Positions 1 through 8,664 of a stretch of 64,000 nt of DNA are shown in pieces. The position numbers were made by a program, and so were the translations under genes. The notes under the pieces were generated by a model. The model did no database searches. It was given only the letters and a program-made list of their open reading frames with translations, and was not told the origin of the DNA. The DNA lies in NCBI RefSeq assembly GCF_007558815.1, contig NZ_VLTJ01000001.1, forward strand, positions 1 to 64,000. Direction: 5' to 3'. How positions within the stretch are numbered: the stretch's first letter is position 1; every line of letters begins with the position of its first letter. The stretch comes from Verticiella sediminum. Its GTDB lineage: Bacteria > Pseudomonadota > Gammaproteobacteria > Burkholderiales > Burkholderiaceae_B.

Positions 1-2
1 GC

Positions 3-89
3 GTGCAGACCGCGTCGGTCGACACCCTTCAGATATGGCTGCTGCGCGTGCTGGATGCGGCGAAGCTGGACGACGTGTTCGAGGACTGA
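3..89 (+). CDS. C-terminal fragment of an unidentified protein
   Basis: An open frame enters from the left edge and ends at a TGA at 87-89. It leaves 28 visible residues ending in LDAAKLDDVFED. The piece is amphipathic and acidic and looks like a helical C-terminus. The start and most of the protein lie outside the window, so no function can be given. It converges on the enoyl-CoA hydratase gene. About 200 bases separate the two stops, and I saw no convincing terminator there. Confidence 0.45.
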   Translation: MQTASVDTLQIWLLRVLDAAKLDDVFED

Positions 90-294
90 TCGAGCCGCCG
101 CGGCACGAGCCGACGTGCCCGTGCTGCGGCTTCTTGCTCGGGCCCGCCGCCCCAAAACCTGCACCCTACAAGCCGGATCCGGTGAGCCCTGGATCGCATC
201 GCCGCAGTGTCATACCGCAGCGTGGCGCGCGCAGCGCCATGGATACCTGATCTGCAAAGCAGCCAGGCGCCGCAAGGCCATAGCCATGCGAACC

Positions 295-1065
295 TCAGCG
301 GCGGAACACCGCCGGCCGCTTTTCCAGGAAGGCCTTGACGCCCTCGTCGAACTCGGTCGAGCCGAAGGCGGTCGCCTGTGCGTAGGCCTCGATCTCCAGG
401 TATTCGGCCGGCGAGCGGAACGCGCTGTCCACCAGGCGCTTGGTGAGCCCGAGCGACACGGCGGGGCCGTCGGCGATCTGGGCGGCCAGCGCCAGCGCCT
501 GCTCCTCGAGCGCCTCGGCGGGCGCGACGCGGCCGATCATGCCCATCGCCAGCGCCTCCTCGGGCGACACCTTGCGGTTGGAGAGCAGCAGATCCTTGGC
601 GCGCTGCGCACCCACGGAACGCGTGAGCGACCAGGCTAGGCCGAGGTCGGGCGCGGCGCCCAGCTTGGCGAAACCGCCCATGAAATAGGCGTTGTCGGCG
701 GACATGACGATGTCGCCCAGCAACGCGAACGAAAGCCCGGCGCCCACGGCCGGGCCGTTGACGGCGGTGATGATGGGCTTCTCGCAGGTCATCAGCGGGA
801 GCAGCCAGGCGTGGCTGGAGGCCATGCGCGTGCGGATCGCCGGCGCCGAACGGTCCCCGCGCATGGTGCGGATGTCGCCGCCGGCGCAGAACACCCCCTG
901 TGTGCCGGTGAGGACCAGGCAGCGCTGCTCGGGGTCGCCCAGGAAGGCCGGCACGTGCTCGATGAAGCCCTGCTTCATCTCGAAGCTCAGCGCATTGCGC
1001 GACTCGGGCTGGTTCAGGCGGAAAACGGTCACGGGACCATGGCGTTCGACGATAAGAGCGGACAT
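295..1065 (-). CDS. enoyl-CoA hydratase/isomerase family protein
   Basis: A 256-residue crotonase-fold protein, the usual length for the family. Visible landmarks are an N-terminal strand ending in FRLNQPESRNALS, the CoA-binding/oxyanion region GVFCAGGDIRTM, and NGPAVGAGLSFALLGD, the second oxyanion loop. The glutamates expected in classical hydratases near the second loop are not obvious, so isomerase or another crotonase chemistry is possible. I chose the ATG at 1065 because a GGAGA ribosome site lies about 8 bases before it; a longer frame to 1110 lacks family similarity. It stands alone with no acyl-CoA partner beside it, so the substrate is unknown. Confidence 0.85.
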   Translation of the reverse strand: MSALIVERHGPVTVFRLNQPESRNALSFEMKQGFIEHVPAFLGDPEQRCLVLTGTQGVFCAGGDIRTMRGDRSAPAIRTRMASSHAWLLPLMTCEKPIITAVNGPAVGAGLSFALLGDIVMSADNAYFMGGFAKLGAAPDLGLAWSLTRSVGAQRAKDLLLSNRKVSPEEALAMGMIGRVAPAEALEEQALALAAQIADGPAVSLGLTKRLVDSAFRSPAEYLEIEAYAQATAFGSTEFDEGVKAFLEKRPAVFRR

Positions 1066-1193
1066 CGGCTGTCTCCAGGTAAGCAGCTCGCGCATCGGAC
1101 CACGGACCACGGGCGGCGCCGGATCGCGGCGAGCGTCGGTGTGAGGGAGTAACGTCCGGCATTATCGCGCCGGGACGCGGCCGTGCGGCGGCG

Positions 1194-2276
1194 CTACGCT
1201 CTGCCCTGCGCCGCCGCCACGATCCGGCCCAGCAGGGTCTGGTGCAACATCCGGGCGTAGCCGTCGCTGCCGGTCGGGGCGCTGGTGTCGGAGGTGAACA
1301 CCACCGTCAGGCCGAGCCCGGGCAGGATGTAGAGCAGTTGCCCGCCGTAGCCCCAGGCGTAGTACAGCGGCTCGCCAGCCACCTGGGAAACGAACCAGCC
1401 GTAGCCGTAGCCGTCGCCCGTGAACGGAGAACGGGTGCGCGCCAGCCAGGAAGCCGTGATCCAGTCCGCAGGCAGCACCCGCTCGCCATCGGCGAGGCCG
1501 CCCTGTCGATACAGCTCGCCGACGCGCAGCAGGGCGCGCGGCGAGAGCGCCATGTTGTTGCCGCCCAGGTAGATGCCCTGCGGGTCGCGGTCCCAGGGCG
1601 AGAATGCGATGCCCAGCGGTTCGCCCAACCATGTGCGCGCCAACGCGAGCGTGCTGCGTCCGGTCTGCGCGGTGAGGATCGCCGACAACAGGTGGGTGCT
1701 GCCGGTCGAATAGAGCATGACGCCGCCGGGCTCGGCCACCATGGGGCGGGTCAAGACGTAGTCGACCCAGTTCGCGCTCGCGATCCAGCGCCCGTAATAC
1801 TGACCGGACGTGCGCTCCAGGCCGGCGCGCATGGTCAGCAGGTCCTCGACCGTGATGTCCTTCACGCGGGGATCGGCCTGCGCCGGCAATGGACGGCCCA
1901 GCAGCGATACGGCCCGGGCCCGGACATCGGGCACGGCGCCTTCGGCGATTGCCCGGCCGACGAGCGCGGACAGCAGCGACTTGGAGATCGACTTGAGATT
2001 GGTCGGACGATCCAGACTGGCACCGCCGAAGGCCTCGCCGACGACCAGGCGGCCCTCCTGGGCCACCAGCAGGGTCTGCAGCCGACGCAGCGTGCGCGCC
2101 TGCTCGAGTACCGGCGCCAGATCCTGCGCAGACAGGCGGAGCGCCGCCCCGGCCGGGCCCGAGGCGGGCACAGAGACGCCGGACGGCGCCGCCTGAGCGC
2201 GGACCCGCAACGCGGGCCAAGCGGCGAGCGCACCTGCGAGCATGGCGAGAGTCAGACGGCGGCGCGATCCGGCCAT
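1194..2276 (-). CDS. secreted serine hydrolase, class C beta-lactamase/NylB-like
   Basis: A 360-residue protein with a signal peptide (MAGSRRRLTLAMLAGALAAW, cleavage near RVRAQA), so probably periplasmic. It has the SxxK nucleophile motif SISK inside NLKSISKSLL, a tyrosine motif LYSTGSTHLLSAIL matching the second motif of 6-aminohexanoate-dimer hydrolase/family VIII esterase relatives, and a C-terminal GYGYGWFVSQ segment near the third motif. These proteins cleave amides or esters by a serine acyl-enzyme. True beta-lactamase activity is not implied. The ATG at 2276 was chosen because the signal peptide starts there; the longer open frame upstream is low-complexity. Confidence 0.8.
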   Translation of the reverse strand: MAGSRRRLTLAMLAGALAAWPALRVRAQAAPSGVSVPASGPAGAALRLSAQDLAPVLEQARTLRRLQTLLVAQEGRLVVGEAFGGASLDRPTNLKSISKSLLSALVGRAIAEGAVPDVRARAVSLLGRPLPAQADPRVKDITVEDLLTMRAGLERTSGQYYGRWIASANWVDYVLTRPMVAEPGGVMLYSTGSTHLLSAILTAQTGRSTLALARTWLGEPLGIAFSPWDRDPQGIYLGGNNMALSPRALLRVGELYRQGGLADGERVLPADWITASWLARTRSPFTGDGYGYGWFVSQVAGEPLYYAWGYGGQLLYILPGLGLTVVFTSDTSAPTGSDGYARMLHQTLLGRIVAAAQGRA

Positions 2277-2313
2277 GGTGGACGCTCCTGCCGTCACATG
2301 TGCGCGCAAGGCC

Positions 2314-2913
2314 TTAGAAGTCACCCATGTCCATGTCGTCCATGCCGCCGCCGTCGTCCCAGCCACCTTCGTCCTGACCGGCGTCCGCGGCCGGATCGGC
2401 GGCCTGCTCGGGCGCCGGCTCCGCGGCGTGCGCCGTGTTGCCGCCACCCAACATGCCGCCGAGCAGGCTGCCCAGCATCATCCCGCCGGCCACGCCGACG
2501 GCCGTCTGTGCCGCGCCGGCAAGAAACCCGCCGCCGGCCGAACGCCCAAAGCCCGTGGATTGCGCGCCAGGCACCGCCGACGCGGCGTTCGCGGTCGGCT
2601 GCGCGGCGCTGCGGCCGAACCCGAAGCGGCCAAAGCCGCCGGCAGCGGTCCCGGCGGCGGCCGTCTGCTGGCCCGCGGCGCCGCCCGAGCGGCCGCCCTG
2701 CTGCGCCAGTTCCTGGATGCGGCGCTGCGCATTCTCGAGCGCCTGCTGCTGGATCACGACGGTCTGGGCCAGATAGTAGGCCGAGCCGGGCTGGGTGCGC
2801 ATGCGCTCCTGGATCATGGCCTCGGCCTCCCCGTCGCGCGGGCCGGCCTGGCGCTCGACTGCCTCCAGACGGGAGAAGACCTGTTCGATGGCCTGACGGT
2901 CCTGTGCATTCAT
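2314..2913 (-). CDS. DUF2076 family protein
   Basis: A 199-residue protein beginning MNAQDRQAIEQVFSRLE, the typical opening of DUF2076. The N-terminal third (to about residue 70) is a predicted helical, coiled-coil-like segment (YYLAQTVVIQQQALENAQRR). The middle is Gly/Ala/Gln-rich low complexity that includes a glycine-rich hydrophobic stretch (VGVAGGMMLGSLLGGMLGGG). The C-terminus is strongly acidic, Asp/Gly/Met-rich (DDGGGMDDMDMGDF). The family has no established biochemical role; members are often annotated as periplasmic ligand-binding sensor proteins on weak grounds. It lies 37 bases downstream of nothing co-directional except the serine hydrolase that follows it. Confidence 0.8.
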   Translation of the reverse strand: MNAQDRQAIEQVFSRLEAVERQAGPRDGEAEAMIQERMRTQPGSAYYLAQTVVIQQQALENAQRRIQELAQQGGRSGGAAGQQTAAAGTAAGGFGRFGFGRSAAQPTANAASAVPGAQSTGFGRSAGGGFLAGAAQTAVGVAGGMMLGSLLGGMLGGGNTAHAAEPAPEQAADPAADAGQDEGGWDDGGGMDDMDMGDF

Positions 2914-3058
2914 GATGTTGCCTCTGCAGCGAAGTTTGAAGAGCGGGCGCAGCCACGGCGACGAGCACGCGGCGAGGCACCCGCCTGCATAGACCATGCC
3001 CGGGGCCTTGCGCTCCTTTTCGTTGCATTCACTTTCAAACTACGCGCGATGGCGTGCA

Positions 3059-3817
3059 TCAGCGACTGCTGCGCTCCAGCGCGAGCAGTTTGCGCCGATC
3101 GACGATCACGACCTGTCCCTTATGCATACGGACGACGCCCTGATCCTGCAGGCGGCTGAGCATGGCGGTCACCCACTGGCGCGTGGCGCCGACCACGTTG
3201 GCCAGATCGGCATGATTGAAGTCCGCCGCAATGCGGATCGATGCGTCTTCGGCCACGCCATAGATTTCGGAGAGCCGCACCAGCAGGTGGATCAGCCTTT
3301 CCGCGACCGAGCGTGTACCCAGCATCTGCGCCAGGGCGGAATAACACTCGCCCTTGAAAGCCAGCCCCTCGATGATGCCGACAGCAAGCGCGGGGATATC
3401 CGTCACCAGTGCGCGCAACGCCAGCCCTGGCAGCATCAACACCGTCGTGTCCATCGTCGCGACGCCGGACCATGAATGGACGCTGTTGCCGAACACCTGC
3501 GGACCGCCGACGAAGTTGCCCGCGTTCCAGTAAGCCAGCGTGATCTGCCGACCGGAAGGCGCGGTGTAGAACACGCGGACCTGGCCGCGCTCGATCAGGT
3601 AGATTCCATCATGCCGATCACCCTGGACGAAGACATCGTCACCCGCTTCGATCAACCTCGTACGGCCGCGCATTCGCACCTGTGCCTGCTCTTGTGGCGT
3701 GAGCATATCCAGCAGCGTCGAAGGGCAGCCCACGAGGCTTGCGTTCTCGGAGAGAAACAGTCCGGAGGCAATCGAATCGTGGCCGCCAGCCGCCATGGAA
3801 GGCGCGATGGTGAGCAT
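3059..3817 (-). CDS. Crp/Fnr family transcriptional regulator
   Basis: About 252 residues. A cyclic-nucleotide-binding-like beta-roll occupies about residues 30-150 (DDVFVQGDRHDGIYLIERGQVRVFY). The C-terminal winged helix contains HADLANVVGATRQWVTAMLSRLQDQGVV, the expected recognition-helix motif. The N-terminus has no cluster of four cysteines, so an FNR-type iron-sulfur oxygen sensor is unlikely; the ligand is unknown. The gene lies about 110 bases after the racemase gene on the same strand and beside a transporter/amidohydrolase operon, so it probably controls that cluster. The start is uncertain: ATG at 3817 or at 3796, neither with a good ribosome site. Confidence 0.8.
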   Translation of the reverse strand: MLTIAPSMAAGGHDSIASGLFLSENASLVGCPSTLLDMLTPQEQAQVRMRGRTRLIEAGDDVFVQGDRHDGIYLIERGQVRVFYTAPSGRQITLAYWNAGNFVGGPQVFGNSVHSWSGVATMDTTVLMLPGLALRALVTDIPALAVGIIEGLAFKGECYSALAQMLGTRSVAERLIHLLVRLSEIYGVAEDASIRIAADFNHADLANVVGATRQWVTAMLSRLQDQGVVRMHKGQVVIVDRRKLLALERSSR

Positions 3818-3926
3818 ATGGGACGGAGCCGGCAGGAAACCCGCAGTGGTGGTTCTGGACAACCCCTGACCACATGAAAGATCCGTGCCATTATTCGCGC
3901 CGGCTCGCGCGCCGACGAGATGCTCG

Positions 3927-4664
3927 TCAATGGTGCGGGCGGCACCGTAAAGCGGCGGCCAGCGCGTCGGAAAGGCCGGTGGAATCGGCCGCGGCGCACC
4001 GAAGCGGAGCGGCGCGTATGCCCAGTCTCGTTGCCGTGCCGGCCGTTGCGATGGCTGCCTCGAGCCCGTCGATGAGCGGCACCGGCAGCATCCGGCGCAG
4101 CGGCGCCGAGAAAGCCACCAGACCGGCGCCGCCGATGACGATCGCTTCTGCGCCATCTCGTTCGATGCAGGCGAGGCAGGTCTCGTGCAACAGCGCCACG
4201 CTCTCCTGTGCGGCGTTGACGAGCGTAGCGCCGGTCGGCTCCACGGTGCGGATGCTCGCAATGCCGTGGGCCAGTCCGCGGGCGGCCAGGTAGTCCTGCA
4301 GCATCGGTTTCCATGCCGCGCCGCCGGTGACAATGGAGAAGCGCGGCGCAGCCTGCATCGCGGCATGCACGGCAGCCTCGGCCATGCCGACGACGGGCAC
4401 GTCGGACAGCTCCCGCAGTGCGTCGAGCCCCGGGTCGCCGAAGCAGGCGAGAATGATCGCATCCTGCCCTGCGTGCTGCGCGGCCCAGGCGTCCAGTGCG
4501 GCATGACTCGCCACCGCGTACGCGGCGCGCGATGCAATGTAGGCGGCACCGAACCGCCCGGTCGCGGCCGTGAAGGCGATGTCCGGGGCGAACGCCTGCG
4601 CGGCGGCCAGCACCTTGGCGGTGATCGCGGGCGTCGTGTTCGGATTGATCAGCAAGGCGCGCAT
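3927..4664 (-). CDS. Asp/Glu/hydantoin racemase family protein (module 1)
   Basis: 245 residues starting MRALLINPNTTPAIT, the phosphate/substrate loop of hydantoin racemases. The first catalytic cysteine is present (ILACFGDPGL, Cys74). The second, normally in a GCAG motif, is replaced by glycine (VIGGAGL, Gly179). Two-base racemases of this family use both cysteines, so the enzyme may be one-sided, for example an epimerase with another base, a decarboxylase/isomerase of the wider Asp/Glu racemase superfamily, or inactive. It lies 14 bases after the ABC ATPase gene, so the two are probably co-transcribed. The C-terminal 30 residues (after about 210) are Ala/Arg-rich and look unlike the family. 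Confidence 0.8.
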   Translation of the reverse strand: MRALLINPNTTPAITAKVLAAAQAFAPDIAFTAATGRFGAAYIASRAAYAVASHAALDAWAAQHAGQDAIILACFGDPGLDALRELSDVPVVGMAEAAVHAAMQAAPRFSIVTGGAAWKPMLQDYLAARGLAHGIASIRTVEPTGATLVNAAQESVALLHETCLACIERDGAEAIVIGGAGLVAFSAPLRRMLPVPLIDGLEAAIATAGTATRLGIRAAPLRCAAADSTGLSDALAAALRCRPHH

Positions 4665-4678
4665 GGCGGGGCCGTCCT

Positions 4679-5458
4679 TCAGTGCTTGAGGCAGTGGAGA
4701 ATTTCGGTACGGCGCGAGAGCACGTCCACATCGACATCGTTGACGCTGCGTGGCCTCGGCGTGGGAACCTCGATCGTGCGGATGATTCTTCCCGGCGCTG
4801 CGGACATCACATGCACCAGATCCGACAACAACAGCGCTTCATCGACGTCGTGCGTGACGAACAGTACGGTGATGCGATGCCGCTCCCACACCCGCAGCAG
4901 CAACTCGTGCATGGACAGACGCGTCTGTGCATCCAGCGCGCCGAACGGTTCGTCCATGAGCAGCACTCTGGGTTGCGATGCCAGCGTGCGGGCCACCGCC
5001 ACCCGTTGCTTCATGCCGCCCGAGAGCTGACCCGGGTATTTCTTTGCATGCTGGGCCAGGCCGACCTCGCGCAGCGCCTCCATGGCGCGATCCCGCAGTT
5101 CCGCTTCGGCCAGGCCGAAGCGCTTGAGCGCGAAGACGATGTTGCCCATCGCAGTGAACCAGGGAAAGAGCGCGTACTGCTGGAAGATCACGCCGACCTC
5201 CGGTGTCGGCTGCTTGACGAGTTTGCCGTCGACGTGGATGCTGCCGCCCGACGGCGTGATGAAGCCGCCGAGCGCGTTGAGCAGCGACGACTTGCCGCAG
5301 CCCGAAGGGCCGATCAGCGAGACGAACGAACCGGGTTCCAGATCGAGGTCGGTGTCGTCCAGCGCGAGGCCGGCGCCCGAGGTCGTCCTGTACGTGATTC
5401 TCAGATTGCGGATTTCCACCTTGCCCGTCGTGGCTTCGACCAGGGTTCCAGCAGACAT
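4679..5458 (-). CDS. ABC transporter ATP-binding protein, SsuB/TauB-like
   Basis: 259 residues. Walker A is GPSGCGKSS, the Q-loop is in [12 protein letters not shown], the signature is [16 protein letters not shown], Walker B is [12 protein letters not shown] and the H-loop is [11 protein letters not shown]. These match the nitrate/sulfonate/taurine importer ATPases. It should power the permease at 7694 and the binding protein at 5593, transcribed divergently from a shared 134-base control region. The start at 5458 has an excellent ribosome site (AGGAGGA). Splitting one importer across divergent operons is a little unusual; no second ATPase lies near the permease. Confidence 0.9.
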   Translation of the reverse strand: MSAGTLVEATTGKVEIRNLRITYRTTSGAGLALDDTDLDLEPGSFVSLIGPSGCGKSSLLNALGGFITPSGGSIHVDGKLVKQPTPEVGVIFQQYALFPWFTAMGNIVFALKRFGLAEAELRDRAMEALREVGLAQHAKKYPGQLSGGMKQRVAVARTLASQPRVLLMDEPFGALDAQTRLSMHELLLRVWERHRITVLFVTHDVDEALLLSDLVHVMSAAPGRIIRTIEVPTPRPRSVNDVDVDVLSRRTEILHCLKH

Positions 5459-5511
5459 GGGATTCCTCCTGTCGGTGCAGGCATGGTAAGGAGTGAGGCG
5501 CGCCGGGCCAC

Positions 5512-5523
5512 GCAATTAATTGC
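5512..5523. promoter_or_regulatory. 12-bp palindrome GCAATTAATTGC in divergent promoter region, copy 1
   Basis: A perfect AT-rich palindrome in GC-rich surroundings, midway between the divergent ATPase (start 5458) and binding-protein (start 5593) genes. An identical 12-mer lies at 8594-8605 before the amidohydrolase of the same cluster. This looks like an operator; the Crp/Fnr regulator at 3059-3817 is the nearest candidate, but the match to canonical Crp or Fnr sites is not clear. Confidence 0.55.
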
Positions 5524-5592
5524 TTGGTGCAGTGCGTCCGGCACGCAATCATCGGTGCTTCCTTTCATGCCCATGTCCAAAGGAGCTCCACC

Positions 5593-6579
5593 ATGCGACG
5601 TCTTCTCGTCCTCATGCAGGTGTTCGTGGCTTGCCTCGTGCTGCCTCTGCCAGCGTCGGCGCAGGCGCCCAAGCCCATCACCCTTGCGGTGCAGCTCAAT
5701 TCCGACATCCCGCAGATCCTGATCGCGGCCGAGCGCAAGCTGTGGGAGGAGCAAGGCCTCGACGTGCAGCTCATTCCGACGGCCACCGGCCGCGAAACGC
5801 TGGAGGCACTGGCCGGGGGACAGGCCGACTTCGCCGTGTTCGCCGATCTGCCAGCCACGATCGCGGCGCTGCGCAGGCAGCCCTTCATGATCATTGCCGA
5901 CGTGGCCCGGTACAACGGGCAGCGCGCCATCGCCTCGAAGAAGCGCATGAAGAAGTTCGACTCTCCCGCCGACCTCGATGGCGTGAGGCTGGGTACGACC
6001 CTGGGCACCAGTGTCGAATACCTCACCGCGGTGTTGCTGCAGCGTGGCAACGCAACCGCGACGATCGTCAATGCGACGCCGGCGGACCTCATCCCCGCGC
6101 TCGTGCGGGGCGACATCGACGCCAGCGTTCCCTTCCCGAGCGTCTATGCGCAGGCGAAGAAACTGCTCGGCGACGACTACATGGAACTCAAGGCCACCGG
6201 ATACGCCGCGCACATCCTGCTGGCAACCTCGCCGGCCATGATCAAGGACCGCCCGGACGACGTGGAGAAGTTCCTTCGTGCCGTGCTGCAAGGCGAGGAG
6301 GTTGTGGTGAACGATCCCACTGCGGCCAAGGAAGCCGTGATCCGGGCGAGCAAGGGCGTGATGACGCTGGACGTGCTGGATTCCATGTGGCCCGACTACG
6401 ACCATCGCCTGATCCTGACGAACGATCTGGCCACGTACATGAGCGAGCAGGCTGCCTGGGTGGCCGACAAGGGCATGATCAAGGTCGAGAAAGATCAAGG
6501 CAGCCCGCAGGCGCTGCGCGGCTATATCCATGACAAGCCGCTGGCCACGCTGGCGCCCGAGCGCGTGCGGCTGGACTGA
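5593..6579 (+). CDS. ABC transporter substrate-binding protein, SsuA/NMT1-like
   Basis: 328 residues with a signal peptide ending LPLPASAQA. The mature part has the pattern of the nitrate/sulfonate/thiamine-precursor binding family: AVQLNSDIPQILIAAERKLW near the N-terminus, then GGQADFAVFADLPATIAAL, then the second lobe (KKFDSPADLDGVRLGTTLGTSVEYL). It should deliver a small anionic or heterocyclic solute to the permease at 7694. The start at 5593 has the ribosome site AGGAG 8 bases upstream. First gene of a + strand operon. Confidence 0.9.
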   Translation: MRRLLVLMQVFVACLVLPLPASAQAPKPITLAVQLNSDIPQILIAAERKLWEEQGLDVQLIPTATGRETLEALAGGQADFAVFADLPATIAALRRQPFMIIADVARYNGQRAIASKKRMKKFDSPADLDGVRLGTTLGTSVEYLTAVLLQRGNATATIVNATPADLIPALVRGDIDASVPFPSVYAQAKKLLGDDYMELKATGYAAHILLATSPAMIKDRPDDVEKFLRAVLQGEEVVVNDPTAAKEAVIRASKGVMTLDVLDSMWPDYDHRLILTNDLATYMSEQAAWVADKGMIKVEKDQGSPQALRGYIHDKPLATLAPERVRLD

Positions 6580-6603
6580 AGTCGGCCGGCTTCGAGCAGC
6601 CCG

Positions 6604-7689
6604 ATGGCGTCCGCGATCCTCGCGCTGGCCGGCGACTTCGTCGCGATCCGGCCGCAGCACGCGCCCGGCGAGAAGGCGTGCGCGGTGCACGCGCTGCTGC
6701 ACGCGTCCGACCTGGCCATCGGAAACTTCGAAATGGCCCTTGCCGAGGGCGGCGTGCCGCTGGAGAAGACCGGGGTCCGCAGGGCGGATCCTGCCGTTGG
6801 CCCGACCTTGGGCGTGATCGGCTTCGATGTGCTGTCCGTCGCGAACAACCACACGGTGGACTACGGGTGGGAGGGGCTCGAGAGCACGATGCGCTCGCTT
6901 CGCGGCGCCGGCTGCAGCGTCATCGGCGGCGGAAGCACGCTCGACGAGGCGGCGGCGCCCGTGATTCGCCACGTGAACGGGCTGCGCATCGGCGTGCTGG
7001 CGTATTCGTGCCTCACACCCGCGGGCGCACGCGCCACCGAGGCCGGGCCGGGCATCGCATGCATCCGCATCCGCACAAGCTACGAAATCAACCCCCTGAT
7101 CCAGATCGAGGAGCCCGGGGATCCGTCGGCCGTGGCCATACGCACCTGGCCGCTCGACGAGGATCTGCGCGACGCCGTACGCCGCGTGCGGCAACTGCGC
7201 GAACAGTGCGAGCATGTCGTGGTGAGCCTGCACTGGGGGTTCGGCAGCGGGGGAGCGCTTGCGGAATACCAGGCGCCCCTGGCGCGTTCGCTGATCGACG
7301 CGGGCGCGAGCGTGATCCACGGTCATCACCCGCATGCCGTGCAAGGTGTGGAATTTCATCGCGGCCGACCGATTCTCTACAGCGCCGGTATCTATATGGC
7401 CGAGCAATGGTCCCAGCCTGCGTCGCCGGTGGTGATGAAGATGCGCGCCGGCATGTCGAAGGACGGCTATGTGGCGTACGTGCAGCTATGCGCGGGCGAG
7501 GTGGCGCGGGTATGCCTGCACCCTATCGTGCTCGACGACGCGCACCAGCCGACCCGGGCAACGGGCACGGACTTCGAGCGTATCGCCCGGCAACTGGTGT
7601 GGCTGTCCACGCCGCTGGGCACGCGAATAGCCGTCGAGGGCGCCGCGATCTGCGCAGCGCCTTCCGGACAGACGATCAATCAAGGGTGA
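6604..7689 (+). CDS. CapA-like (PGA_cap) metallophosphoesterase-fold protein
   Basis: 361 residues resembling the poly-gamma-glutamate capsule protein CapA. ILALAGDFV at the N-terminus supplies a metal-binding Asp, ASDLAIGNFEMAL fits the GNLE/NFE motif, VLSVANNHTVDYG is the NNH motif, VVVSLHWGFGSGG carries the HWG motif, and DAGASVIHGHHPHAVQGVE the GHHPH motif. There is no obvious signal peptide or membrane anchor, unlike capsule CapA proteins, so it is probably cytoplasmic. It sits between the binding protein and permease genes of an importer and far from capsule genes, which points to a hydrolytic step on the imported compound. The real reaction is unknown. Confidence 0.8.
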   Translation: MASAILALAGDFVAIRPQHAPGEKACAVHALLHASDLAIGNFEMALAEGGVPLEKTGVRRADPAVGPTLGVIGFDVLSVANNHTVDYGWEGLESTMRSLRGAGCSVIGGGSTLDEAAAPVIRHVNGLRIGVLAYSCLTPAGARATEAGPGIACIRIRTSYEINPLIQIEEPGDPSAVAIRTWPLDEDLRDAVRRVRQLREQCEHVVVSLHWGFGSGGALAEYQAPLARSLIDAGASVIHGHHPHAVQGVEFHRGRPILYSAGIYMAEQWSQPASPVVMKMRAGMSKDGYVAYVQLCAGEVARVCLHPIVLDDAHQPTRATGTDFERIARQLVWLSTPLGTRIAVEGAAICAAPSGQTINQG

Positions 7690-7693
7690 CCCA

Positions 7694-8503
7694 ATGGACC
7701 AGACCATGACGGCTGCAGCCAACGTTCCGCACATGCGGATCGCCAGGTTTTTTTCCATCTTCGTCGAACCCGCCAAGGTCCTGGTGTCCCTGGCCGGCGT
7801 GGTCTGCGTGTGGTGGCTGTTCGCAGCCAGCGGTGTCGTGTCCACCGATCTGTTTCCGTCGCCGCCGGCGGTGTGGGCCGCCGCCGTGGAGATGTACCGG
7901 AGCGGCACGATGTGGCTCGACCTGAGCGCGTCGCTCAAGCGCGCCATCGTCGGATTCAGCATCGGCTCGATCGTCGGCATCATCGTAGGCCTGCTGACGT
8001 CGAGGACGCGTTTTTTCCGCTTCGCGCTCAATCCCTTCCTCACGCTGGCCCGCCCGATTCCCGTCATCGCCCTGGTGCCGGTGGCGATCGTCTGGTTCGG
8101 CATCGGAGACGAGTCGAAGTATGCGGTGATTTCCTTCGCCGTCGGCCTGACCGTGTGGCTCAACACGCACCACGGCATGGAACATGTGCCGCAGACCTAC
8201 ATCCGCGCCTCCCGCTCGCTCGGCGCGCCGCTCGCCCGCGAGTTCTTCCAGGTGGTTATCCCGGCGTCGGCGCCGCACATCCTCGCCGGCCTGCGCATGG
8301 GCGCGGCGCTGGCCTTTCTCAGCCTTGTTGCGGCGGAACTCACGGGGGCGTCGTCGGGTATCGGCTACCGCTTGCAGGAAGCACGCCAGTACTTGCGCAT
8401 GGACCGCATGTTCGTCGGACTGATCCAGCTCGGTGTGCTGGGCGCGCTGCTGGACCTGCTGTTCGTGGTCCTGGGTCGGCGTGTGGTGCATTGGGAGCAG
8501 TGA
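7694..8503 (+). CDS. ABC transporter permease, SsuC/TauC-like
   Basis: 269 residues, about six hydrophobic segments (first at VLVSLAGVVCVWWLFAASGV). The EAA loop that docks with the ATPase is IRASRSLGAPLAREFFQVVIPASAPHILAGLRMG, in the usual place for BPD_transp_1 importers of the sulfonate/taurine/nitrate group. It begins 4 bases after the CapA-like gene, so translation is probably coupled. Its partners are the binding protein at 5593 and the ATPase at 4679. An in-frame ATG at 7709 is an alternative start. Confidence 0.9.
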   Translation: MDQTMTAAANVPHMRIARFFSIFVEPAKVLVSLAGVVCVWWLFAASGVVSTDLFPSPPAVWAAAVEMYRSGTMWLDLSASLKRAIVGFSIGSIVGIIVGLLTSRTRFFRFALNPFLTLARPIPVIALVPVAIVWFGIGDESKYAVISFAVGLTVWLNTHHGMEHVPQTYIRASRSLGAPLAREFFQVVIPASAPHILAGLRMGAALAFLSLVAAELTGASSGIGYRLQEARQYLRMDRMFVGLIQLGVLGALLDLLFVVLGRRVVHWEQ

Positions 8504-8593
8504 GCGCGGGTCCGGCACGGTCCGGGCGCAAACCGCCGGCGCCGGCGCTTTCTTCGGCCGCCGCGCCGGCGCAGATTGCGCCGCCCTCGCGCG

Positions 8594-8605
8594 GCAATTA
8601 ATTGC
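8594..8605. promoter_or_regulatory. 12-bp palindrome GCAATTAATTGC, copy 2, upstream of amidohydrolase
   Basis: Identical to the palindrome at 5512-5523. It lies about 60 bases before the amidohydrolase start and 90 bases after the permease stop, so the amidohydrolase may have its own promoter under the same regulator. Confidence 0.55.
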
Positions 8606-8664
8606 TGTGCGTTCGCGTTTCGGGCGGCTACCCTGCAGCAAGACCAACTCACGGGCAGCACAGC

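Noticed and set aside
1242-2915. 557-residue + strand frame opposite the serine hydrolase and DUF2076 genes
   Set aside because: Antisense to two supported genes and of Arg-rich low complexity.
5401-7407. 668-residue − strand frame opposite the SBP and CapA-like genes
   Set aside because: Antisense to genes with clear motifs; His/Arg/Gly-rich shadow composition.
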